DNA from: Rhizophagus clarus
Lineage: Eukaryota > Glomeromycota > Glomeromycetes > Glomerales > Glomeraceae
DNA: 64,000 nt
Reading direction: 5' to 3'
Assembly (NCBI GenBank): GCA_015698045.1
Contig: BLAL01000297.1
Span: 992,001 to 1,056,000 of the forward strand
Under the pieces are notes generated by a model. That model was not told the origin of the DNA. It made no database searches and saw only the letters and a list, made by a program, of their open reading frames with translations. The position numbers were made by a program, and so were the translations under genes. How positions within the stretch are numbered: the stretch's first letter is position 1; every line of letters begins with the position of its first letter. This document shows positions 11,054 to 20,144 of this stretch, piece by piece.

Positions 11054-13050
11054 ATCTTGAACAATTAAACAGCAACTTTGATCTAGGGATAAAGTTAGTA
11101 CAAAAGAAAATCCGCAAACTTGAAGAGGAAATTAAAGCCTGTGAGCAATATATTTCTCATCTTGAAAAGAATCTACAATCTTATGATGAATAAGTTAATC
11201 AGCTAAAGGATAAATGTAAGGTTATTCTAGGTGAACTTAAAAAATGTCAGGATCACCTGGAGCTAAAAGAGAAGGCATTAGTTATTCAAGATAATCGAAT
11301 TATCCAGCTAGAAAACACAATAGATAAACTTAAATCTCGTATACAAGAATTATCTAAATCTAGTAATAAACATTCTGAAGAAGAAGAATGACCAGAGGAA
11401 GAAAATATGGCCATACCTGATATTTTAATAAATATCGCTACAGCACTAGATCGGGTGGAAGCATATATTGATGGAGATACATCATTTAACCCAAAAAATA
11501 CATTAAATGGAATACGAATCTCATTAACAACTGCTCGTGGACTTATGCAAAGACATGCTCAAGATGCTATTAACATGCAAGGTCAGCTTATTACTGCTCA
11601 TGGTCTGCTTAATAATACCTATGGTCAGATAAATAACATTATGAATGATATGGCAAATGTTAGAAATGAATGTCTTCGAATAGCTCAGCTACTGACTTTG
11701 GTATATAATAATGAGGCAAATGAGCGTTGACGTTGGTGGCAAATAGCTCAAGATAGGCAAACTAATGGTCAAAGAATAGCCTTAAGAAAACAAAACCGAA
11801 TAAATGTACTAGTAGAAGAAAAAGCCATCCTTCAACTAATAAATCAGAGACGCAAAGCTGAGGCAGACTTAGCAGAATTTAATCGGGCATTTGTATTTAA
11901 TAAATATCAAAAATGGAAGGGTAGGGAATTAAATTCACGACAAATTATTTTGAATTTACAAAACAATCCTCCAGGAAACATGGCTACAATACAAGATGTC
12001 ATGCATACATTAGCACCATTATTTGCACAATTACCCAATTATGATGGGCAGGAACCACCAGATGTATATTATCAAAAGCTTAGAAATATAAATGAGATGG
12101 CACGTCCTTTAGCCGTTGCTGCTTTTAATGCCGCTGCAAGATGTCAAGTTATGATAAATAAGATGACAGGTAGGTTTGCACCTATTCCTGCCAATGATCC
12201 TTATGCAGCAGGTAATCCAGCTATTAATACTGAACCTCTTTTTCTAAATTGGTTGCGTGAAAAATATAGAGAAGTTATGGTAGGGACTAACCGAAGTGCT
12301 ATATTTGCTCTTGTTAATGAAAAGTTTTTAGAGACAGATACTCTAGATAGTTATGAAAAAAGAATCAAACCACTAGTATAAGCAATGCCAGATGCTGATG
12401 CCTTACCTTATCTATTTAATCAATTGCCTTCTGATTTAGAAATGAGAGTTAGAATTGCTAATCCTGCTACAATCATTGCATTTTTTACAGACTTGCGTAA
12501 TATATGGCATGAAAGTGCAGGCAAAAGAATACAAGCTCATACAATAGCTCCAGTTAATTATACAGCTCAACCACAAAAAGATGATTTTAAAATTCGTCTA
12601 GCAAGAGATTTGGCATATACAGGAATAGGAACAGATGATGCAACATTAGAAAATTTTATTTATGAAGAACTTAAAAAGAGATTAGGAGGTCAAACAGCTC
12701 ATGTTAGAAAGAGTCCTTTTACACCCAGAAGTGCCTATGCCACAAAGAAAGTTGTTAGAAAGGTAATACCAAAAGTATCTGCAAAGCAAACCTGACATTG
12801 TTCAGCATGTGGAAAGGCTGGTTATACAAAAATTAATTGTCCTAGACTTAAGCGGACTAAGAAAGTTAATTATGTATATCAAAATGAGGAAGAAGATCCT
12901 GAAGACTCTGAAGAAGAATACATAGAAGAATATATAGAGGATTCTGAAGAAGAGGAAGTAGAAGAAGATGACAAATATATTGATGCTGATGAATCCTGAA
13001 ACTGCTATGCTGTAAAAAAAAAGTGGTATGAAGTGGAGTACCAATAAAAA
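11035..13050 (+). pseudogene. Gag-like protein: coiled coil, capsid-like region, CCHC zinc knuckle, acidic tail
   Basis: It starts with 'MGVEQTYLEQLNSNFDL', then a long coiled coil ('KLEEEIKACEQYISHLEKNL'), a conserved helical block ('MAIPDILINIATALDRVEAY', 11407 on), a second helical region ending in 'YEKRIKPLV', and 'IRLARDLAYTGIGTDDATLE'. After a TGA at 12793-12795 comes the zinc knuckle 'CSACGKAGYTKINC' (C-x2-C-x4-H-x4-C, about 12802-12843), then an acidic Glu/Asp run. The plan is that of a retroelement gag: assembly, then nucleic-acid binding. Stops near 11191, 11389, 11728, 12379, 12793 and 12997 break this copy. The order matches the copy at 61488-63509. The name gag is by architecture only. 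Confidence 0.65.
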
Positions 13051-13115
13051 AGAGTACCAAGAAGTCCCCTACTTCCAAATCTCATACTAGCAATATAGAC
13101 ACAGCTGCAAATTAT

Positions 13116-13979
13116 ATGTTTCAAATAGCCTTAAAATCTTCAATAGCATCATTAGTCCCTCATTGTCCTAGAGAGATTCTTATAGAAATTTCAAAATTTA
13201 TTAATATGATATTTCCCAAAATAAAAGACCATTGCTTGAATACTAGTATGCCAAATGATATGGTTAAAAGAAGGAAATCAGCATGGAGAATTGTTGCAAG
13301 TAAATTCGAAGACATCTTATTTCCACTATTGCAGGCAGTAAATAGTGAGCAGAAGCCTCTTTTACAAGTTCCTGATAATGAATCTAAAATTAAGGAAATT
13401 AATACTGCTTCTTCTAGCTATGTTATACCAGAAAGCATTCGGTTAGATCATGCTATTAAGGCTTATGCATCAGCTCAAAAAAAAAATAGTCACATATATT
13501 GGCCAAAGCCCTTAGAGATAAATTTTTTACAAATAAAGGATGCTGATGATGTTATGACCATCTCCTGTAAGGTGGGAAGCGTGACTATACCATATGCAAT
13601 GATTGATAGTGGATCAGACTCATCAATAGTTTCAGAAAATGTTGCAAAACATTTGGGTCTAAAAATAGATAAGAAAAAGATTCATAGACTTAATGGAGTT
13701 GCAAGTAAGTCCCATTCTCTTGGTACAGTTAATAGTGTTCCTGTAATTATTGAGGATGGAGAAAATAGAGACACCATTTCAGATGATTTCTCTGTCGTTC
13801 CTACAGAATATGATGATAATGGAAAAGAACTATCCCTATTTATTCTTGGAACTCAATGGCAATATCGTGCAGGATGGGAACCCTTAGTAAAGGAGGAATT
13901 CAAGGCAACTCAAAATGGGAAGACTATTACCATCCCTCTATCTGTTCACAAATCTCAGCGTAATATGTTTTTACTGTAG
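13116..13979 (+). CDS. Retropepsin-like aspartic protease
   Basis: The active-site motif is 'YAMIDSGSDSSIVSENVAKH' followed by 'LGLKIDKKK', a D-S/T-G aspartic protease with the typical following hydrophobic strand. A second conserved block is 'ELSLFILGTQW', like the flap/ILG region of these enzymes. One such domain per chain implies a dimer that would cut the upstream gag-like protein. The upstream third (to about residue 110) is helical. The frame is -1 relative to the gag frame, the switch falling at a run of nine A (13014-13022). The first in-frame ATG is used; the true entry may be by frameshift, as the frame is open only from about 13030. In this copy the frame ends at TAG 13977-13979. 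Confidence 0.8.
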   Translation: MFQIALKSSIASLVPHCPREILIEISKFINMIFPKIKDHCLNTSMPNDMVKRRKSAWRIVASKFEDILFPLLQAVNSEQKPLLQVPDNESKIKEINTASSSYVIPESIRLDHAIKAYASAQKKNSHIYWPKPLEINFLQIKDADDVMTISCKVGSVTIPYAMIDSGSDSSIVSENVAKHLGLKIDKKKIHRLNGVASKSHSLGTVNSVPVIIEDGENRDTISDDFSVVPTEYDDNGKELSLFILGTQWQYRAGWEPLVKEEFKATQNGKTITIPLSVHKSQRNMFLL

Positions 13980-14223
13980 GAAAAGAGCTAGAACCTGTAA
14001 AAAAAAACTAGCAGACCGTACATGCATGCATTGTGGTAAAGAATTCCGTTTTCCCTGTAGGTTAAAACAGCATTATAAAACAGTTAAGTGTTCAGTCAGT
14101 GTTTCATCACAGATCAGACAGTGTTCTGACAGTGTTTCAGACAGTGTTTCATCACAGATCGAACAATGTTCAGACAGCAATCAGGAAAAAAATACAGTGC
14201 CTATTCAGCTATTTTTGGTATAA
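13980..14223 (+). CDS. C2HC zinc finger and Ser/Gln-rich tail, downstream frame of the protease
   Basis: In another frame than the protease, the sequence reads 'CFYCRKRARTCKKKLADRTC' then 'MHCGKEFRFPCRLKQHYKTV', giving a C-x2-C...H...C finger, then repeats of 'VSSQI.QCSDS'. The equivalent in the other element (60238-60500) has the same finger but a different repeat tail. The run of nine A plus CTAG (13999-14011) precedes the finger in both. It is probably reached by frameshifting from the protease rather than translated alone. Confidence 0.5.
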
Positions 14224-14253
14224 TATAGCCTTTTGAAGTTTTTTTCCATTATC

Positions 14254-15070
14254 ATCATATTCTGGTCGATGTCCAGCTCATATAAAAGGGTTTTATGTCT
14301 CTAAACACTATCAGAGGTTGCGCTCTAGGGCTTTTCAGAATGTCAGCTAAGCTATTAAAATTTTGGTACCTTGCGCCAGAATTTTGGTATCCTTAATCTT
14401 TGTATACCCAGAAATTTTGGTACCCTCAAAGGTAAGACTTTTTTTTCGTATAACTTTTTATCCCAGTATTTTGGTAAAGAATTGGCTCTAGAATGATTTC
14501 CTGTATATCAAGAAATTATTGGTTTACTAGAATAGGTTCAATGGCCTTTTTGATTTACTTTCTATCATTCAAGATTTTGGTACCCTCCCTTTGGTCATGG
14601 TACCAAAATTTGATCTTTGTTTACAACTATAAATCAGTTTTAGAATTAATTCTAGTATAACATAAAAATATGGTATGCAAATTATGCTTGACAGGTCAAA
14701 CGCTGAACACACTCAGACACTTCGGTCCTCGGTGTTCAGCGTTCTCCTAAGAGGCAAGCAATATGACATACTTTTTTCGTTATATTATTTGAGATTAAAA
14801 TCGGGCCAGCACGTTAACAAAGATGGTTATCTCCTTTAACTTGAAAACTAAAAAATTGGGTAAAAGGATATGTTAACAAAATTTGTGCCCCAGCCTGATT
14901 TAAAACTTAAATTCAATATCGTATTTTGATATATTTCCTGGTCTTGAGAACAAATTTGGAGTTAAAAAAAGATTACATAAATTTCGTATATTGGGAAATA
15001 AGCTGGGAGAGGCTTACACTAATTATACCTATTCGGAAATTTTGTCCCAGAACCCCCGTTTTGTTCTATA
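14254..15070. repeat. Right long terminal inverted repeat, with a protease-derived join
   Basis: Inverse copy of 8458-9273. Just inside it, 14242-14264 is an exact 23-base inverse copy of protease bases 13804-13826. The last 11 of those bases also belong to the inverted repeat, so the join has an 11-base microhomology. Confidence 0.8.
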
Positions 15071-15144
15071 TGTATGAGTCTTTTTAGTAAATTTAATAAG
15101 ATAGTATTATAAATTTTTATAATAATGTAAATCATCAAATTACA

Positions 15145-15465
15145 CTAAAATATATAAGATTTCAAATCAAAACTAACCTTAATAGTATTTGTTTCTTGAT
15201 GTTCTGTCATCTTACCATTTTTATCAATATTATATAATGTACGCAAGTGATATATTGCATTTCCAGTAGAATTTCCAGAATTTTGATAAAAAACTCCACA
15301 TGAACCATCATTATTCATTACTTGACATTTAATAACAGTAATCTTTTTTCCATTTTGTTCAATTTCTTTTTCATTAAAATATTGCCAAATGAAGAAAGTT
15401 TTTGCTCTTGTTTTTTTTGGTTTAGAATGATCAGCTATGCTTTCAGTATTAGTTTGAGCAGACAT
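15145..15465 (-). pseudogene. hAT transposase, N-terminal BED-like zinc-finger exon
   Basis: It reads 'MSAQTNTESIADHSKPKKTR', 'FIWQYFNEKEIEQNGKKITV', 'IKCQVMNNDGSCGVFYQN' and 'GNAIYHLRTLYN'. The aromatic W-x-Y-F start, C...C pair and 'HLR.LH/Y' end are those of a BED finger that binds transposon ends. A donor GTTAGT follows 'NTIK' at about 15178. The rest of the gene continues at 8434-6589, on the far side of the inserted element. Confidence 0.75.
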
Positions 15466-15879
15466 CTTAAAATAAAGTTTATTTCAAAAAGAAAGGATGA
15501 AAAAAATTAATTTTTCACACGCAAATTGATTATCTTATCATTTTTGGATTCTTCCTAGATTCAAAAAGGAAATTGTTTATAATTGCAGATGATCTTGTGA
15601 ATTTTTTTCATCTTTATATATATTTGAATATAATCTTGTAAATTGGAAACACAAGTTTTTTAAAGTTTAAGTCATTTATTACAAAAAATTTATTATGTGA
15701 GTATTTACAATTAATAAACTTTGTAATTATTGTATGAAATTTCCAATTATTTCTATAAAAGAAATAATCAATTAGTAATAGTTAAAGAAACATGGAAATT
15801 TCCAGCACTGAAAAAAACAAGAAGAAAAAACTTAATGTCAAGTAGAACTGCAGACCTCCTATTCGACTTTAAATAATTC

Positions 15880-16760
15880 ATCTATCAGTTTATTCCTATA
15901 AAAAAAAAAAGTTTTAATAGTGGGCTGAAGAAACAAACAGAAAAAAAGAGAGAATCAAAGAAAATAAAAAGGTTGAAGGAAAAAAGATTCATCAATTAGA
16001 ATGAAACACCAAACTTGTCAACAGAACCTTCCAAAAACTGAATTTCCAACCCGTTTGTACAATAATCCATTCCTGTAAAAAAGGAAGAAAAAATTGTTGG
16101 TAATGGATTAGTCAGGCAAAAAGAAAAAGATAAAGGAATAAAACAAGTTTATCAGCCAAAACAAACCACCAACCATAATGTTGAACTGAATCTTTCAGAT
16201 AAAAATCCAAATCATTCGTTCACTAAGCATCAGATATCAGTTCATTCCTGTAATAAAGTAAAATTGTTATTAATGGAGATAAATAACAAGAAGAAAAAAA
16301 ATTTTGGACAAAAAGAACTGTTTCTCTAAAAAAAGGAAGAAAAATATTAGTAATGGTCAAGTGATGAGAACGAGATCATCTAGAATGGAACATCAGCATT
16401 ACTAACCTTCTAATACTAACAGGTCTGGAAAGGTGTCTCCTATAAAAAAAAGGTGAAAGGAACGTTAATGTCATTCCAAAGACAAAAAAAAAACAAAAGA
16501 ATGCACTTTGCTTTTCATGATCAAGCTGAAATCCAAGTCCAGGAAGGCCTCTCTAAAGAAAAAAGTAAAAGGAATGTCAATGACATTCCAAAAACAAACA
16601 AAATATTAATTTTCATAGTCCAAACCAAAATCCAAATCCAGGAAGTCGTCCTTAAAAAAAAAAGGTAAAAGAACATTAGAGACGTTCCCAAGTATCAAAC
16701 AAAAGGGAAATCTGCACTTACTTAAAAATCCAAGCCGTCCAAGCCGTCTAAGTCAAATTC
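15880..16760 (-). repeat. Right subterminal array of micro-exon/intron-like units
   Basis: About seven decayed units of roughly 110-130 bp. On the minus strand, blocks such as CTGGATTTGGATTTTGG and TTTGGACTATGAAAA match the left array at 5820-6200. Each unit holds a short palindrome (for example GGAATGTCAATGACATTCC at about 16572-16590) and T-rich tracts. Frames read through it (16453-16668) are chance. Confidence 0.6.
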
Positions 16761-17255
16761 TAGAGAAAGAAAAAAAATTTTTTTTTAAAAAAAATTTTCA
16801 AATAAAAATAGACCAGATTATTTGATCTATTCGGTCAATCCGGTCATCTGATTCACCATTTGATGATCCGATTTTTGATAGGATTGGAGAAATAGATTGA
16901 CATTTGATTTCCAACATGTTTGCATTTCAAAATTTAAAATATATTTTTAAATAATTAAATTATGTAAATATTATATAAATATACAATAATAAAATTAAAT
17001 AAACAATTTACATTCTGATAATTAATTATTATTGGTAATGGTATATTATACTACTATTATAATCATACTAAACAGATAAATCTGGATAATCTGTTAAATT
17101 ATCCGTTTATCTGTTTATCTGATCCGTTTAAAAAAAATTATCCGAATATCTGCCAGATAACAGATATCTGATATTTATCTGGATAAACAGATAACAGGTG
17201 GAAACACTAGTTAAATATATATTTAAAATACAGCAATTATTTCCAATAGTCATAC

Positions 17256-19160
17256 TCTATCATGAAGGCTTTTAGAATTAAGGTAAGGAAGGATTGGAAA
17301 GGTATTTTTTATTAGTTTTTTTTTTAATTAAAGTTATTAATTTTTTTTCTTTTTTGTAATGTTACCAGATGAAAAATATAACCAGACTTTTGGAATTAAG
17401 GTAAGGGAGGATTGGAAAGGTGTTTCATTATTTTTTTTGTTTAATTATTTTTTTCTTTTTTGTAGTGTTGCCAGATAAAAAGTATAACTAGACTTTTGGA
17501 ATTAAGGTAAGGGAGAGTTGGGAGAAGTATTTTTCATTATTTTTTTATTTAATTTTCTTTTTTCTTTTTTATAGTGTTACCAGAAGAAAAACACAACTGG
17601 ATTTTTAAAATTAAGGTAAGGAAGGGTTGAAAAGATGTTTTTTGTTAGTTTTTTTTAATTAAAGTTATTAACTTTTTTTTCTTTTTTGTAGTGTTGCTAG
17701 ATGAAAAATATAACCAGACTTTTGAAATTAAGATAAGAGAGGGTTTGAAAGGTGTTTTTCATTATTTTTTTTAATTAATTAAATTATTAATTTTTTTTTT
17801 CTTTTTTGTAGTATTGCCAGACAAAAATATGACTAAACTTTTGGATTAAGGTAAGGGAGGATTGGGGAAATGTTTTTTCTTGCTTATTTTTAATTAATAA
17901 ATTATTAATTTTTTTTTCTTTTTTGTAATGTTGCTAGATGAAAAACATGATCAGACTTTTAAAATTAAGGTAAGAAAAAGTTGAGGGAAGCGTTATTATT
18001 ATTTTCTTTAAAAAACTTCCTACTTTTATTTTTATAGAAATGCTAGATGAAATATAGATAGTAGATAGGTGCTATACAGATGGAGTTAACTCTGATGTGC
18101 AAATACAAAACTAATGAAATCAATGACATAACTTAATATTTTGACATTATTAAAATGATTTTTATAAAAGCATTCTGTGCTCTTTATATATTGTATAAAA
18201 AAAAAATTATCATTTTATTAAATGATCATAGGACCATTAGTATATCAGTCATCTTTGTTTTACTGGAAAAAAAATTCATTATAAAAAAATTCATTATAAA
18301 AAGGGTCATTTTTATATATGCTATTTGATAATAGTATACAATCTATAATTAATAAAATTTGGTTAATCAAGGATTTTTTTATATGTTAATATCTGTCTCA
18401 CATTAATAATTCATTATATATTGTTTTTTGTTATATTGAGGTTCGCTGTAAAGAGGGATGATTATAATTAATTAATTATTTTTTTATTCTTTTTTATAAT
18501 ATTACCAGATGAAAAGTATGATTAGACTTTTAGAATTAAGATAATCGAGGGTGGGGTAAGTGTTTTTTAGTGTTTTTTTTAACTAATTAATTAATTATTT
18601 TTTTTTTCTTTTTTGTAGTATTGTCAAATAAAAAGCATGACTAGACTTTTAGAATTAAAGTAAAAGAGGGTGAAAGAAGTGTTTTTCAGTGTTTTTTTTA
18701 ACTAATTCTTTTTTTTTTGGTATTAACCGTAATATCATTTATTAAATCAAAATAGAATTACAAATTATAATCACTTCTAATTAGCTATGAATATTTCCAG
18801 TCAGAAACTGGTCTTATCATCTATAATTTTTCTTTAACTAATTAATTAATTATTTTTTTTGTTCTTTTTTGTAATGTTGCTAAATGAAAAGCATGATTAG
18901 ACTTTTGGAATTAAAGTAAGAGAGGATGGGTAAAGTGTCTTTCATTATTCTTTTTTAACTAATTAAATTATTATTTTTTTTTATTTTTTGTAGTGTTACC
19001 AAATAAAAAATACAACTGGACTTTTAAAATTAAAGTAAGGGAGAGTAGGAAAGTATTTTTCATTGTTCTTTTTTTAACTAATTAAATTATTAACTTTTTT
19101 TTTCTTTTTTATAGTGTTATTAAATGAAAAATATGATCAAACTTTTGGAATTAGGGTATT
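17256..19160 (+). repeat. Tandem array, about 12 units of ~115 bp, each like a 41-nt exon plus intron
   Basis: The repeated pattern is a long T tract ending CTTTTTTGTAG, a block starting TGTTGCCAGATGAAAAATAT and ending CTTTTGGAATTAAG, then GTAAGGGAGGATTGG. Donor-like joins fall near 17281, 17396, 17502, 17613, 17728, 17847, 17966, 18540, 18655, 18912, 19031 and 19150. Unrelated A+T-rich DNA interrupts it at about 18010-18470, and a second stretch at about 18718-18836. The block length of 41 does not keep a reading frame from unit to unit. Confidence 0.75.
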
Positions 19161-19759
19161 AAAAACTGAAAAAAAATAATAAAAATAAATAAATTTGATA
19201 TAAAATACTGAAAAAAAGGTGAAAAAATAAATAAAATAAAATAAATTTTAGTAAATATCAAGTAATTTACATTTAACAAAATTAGTATTTATTAAAAATA
19301 AATTTATATATATTTATTATAAACTTTATGTAAATATAATATGTAAGTTACTTTCAAATTGGCCAATCTATGTTAAGAATGATGCCGCAAATAGGTAATT
19401 ATGAAATAATTGCAATTTGAAACATTGCAGATTTTGAAGTCTAAATGTTCGCAATTCTGCAACCTGCAATTGTTTGCAATTCTAAAAATATTCTGCAATA
19501 TCGCAAAGAGCTGCTAGTACCACAATTCAATTGTGAAAATATTACGAAATTATGAAATTGCAGATTGCCTGCAAAAAAAAAATTTTTTTTAATAAATATA
19601 ATTTTTAATTTAACTAATAAAAAAACCAATTTCTTACTATTACTAAAAATAAAAAAAAATTCAGTTTTTCATTAATAAAATTTTTTTTAAAAAAAAGTTT
19701 ATTTTTTAGAAAAAAATCTGTCCAGTTAATTCGACAGTTATTAATGATCTGGATGTAAT

Positions 19760-19866
19760 GCATTTTGGTTTAATTAAAAAAAATGTTATTTTTAAACGTT
19801 TAGTTAAAAAAAATGCTATTTTTAAACTTTTAGTTAAAAAAAATGCTATTTTTAAATGTTTAGTTA
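19760..19866. repeat. Left fragment of the ATGCTATTTTTAAACGTTTAG satellite
   Basis: Four units of about 30 bp (TTAAAAAAAATGCTATTTT plus TAAACGTTTAG). The array continues at 23939 after the Tc1-like insertion; joining both sides at TA gives an uninterrupted unit. Confidence 0.7.
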
Positions 19867-20144
19867 TTGCCATTTTTGAATTACTGTGATTAGGTGATGT
19901 CGATCATTTATAATTAAAAAAATACTAAAAACACTAAAAACAACTGAAACAGTCTAAAAATAACTGAAAACAATCTGAAAACAGCCTAAAACATATGTAA
20001 ATTTTACTTAAAAATATCTTTAAATGATTATTAGTTACTTTTTTTTTAAAACTGATTATTTACTTAGTATAGAAATCTCCTTAATATAATAAACAAATTT
20101 ATGCGAAAAAGTTGAAGTAATTTTTCACGTTTAAAATTAATTAA

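Larger units (their letters stand above)
8458..15070. mobile_element. Polinton-like element, polymerase-less derivative
   Basis: Ends are TATAGAACAAAACGGGGG and its exact inverse. The flanks share TGTATGA (8451-8457 and 15071-15077), a 7-bp target duplication, or 5-6 bp with chance identity. Long inverted repeats of about 816 bp bound an interior with a Cys-rich ORF, an unknown 127-residue ORF, an integrase, and a gag-like/protease unit. The same genes and ends occur in the larger element at 52474-64000, which also has a DNA polymerase. The retroviral-type integrase and large inverted repeats fit Polinton/Maverick elements, but no FtsK-type ATPase, adenain-type protease or capsid gene is seen. 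Confidence 0.85.
5499..17209. mobile_element. hAT transposon with 8-bp target duplication, split by a Polinton-like insertion
   Basis: Ends are TAGTGTTT (5499-5506) and AAACACTA (17202-17209), followed inward by inverse versions of ATCTGTTATCCG/GGATAA repeats. The 8 bases outside both ends are identical, GTTAAATA (5491-5498 and 17210-17217). Inside, a hAT transposase gene runs on the minus strand. It is cut by the element at 8458-15070. Both subterminal regions carry arrays of splice-like units facing inward. Without the insertion the element would be about 5.1 kb. Confidence 0.88.

Noticed and set aside
12802..13078. Two Phe/Leu-rich minus-strand frames, mirrored at 61386-61707
   Set aside because: Antisense of the acidic run of the gag-like gene; Glu codons read backwards give Phe and Leu.
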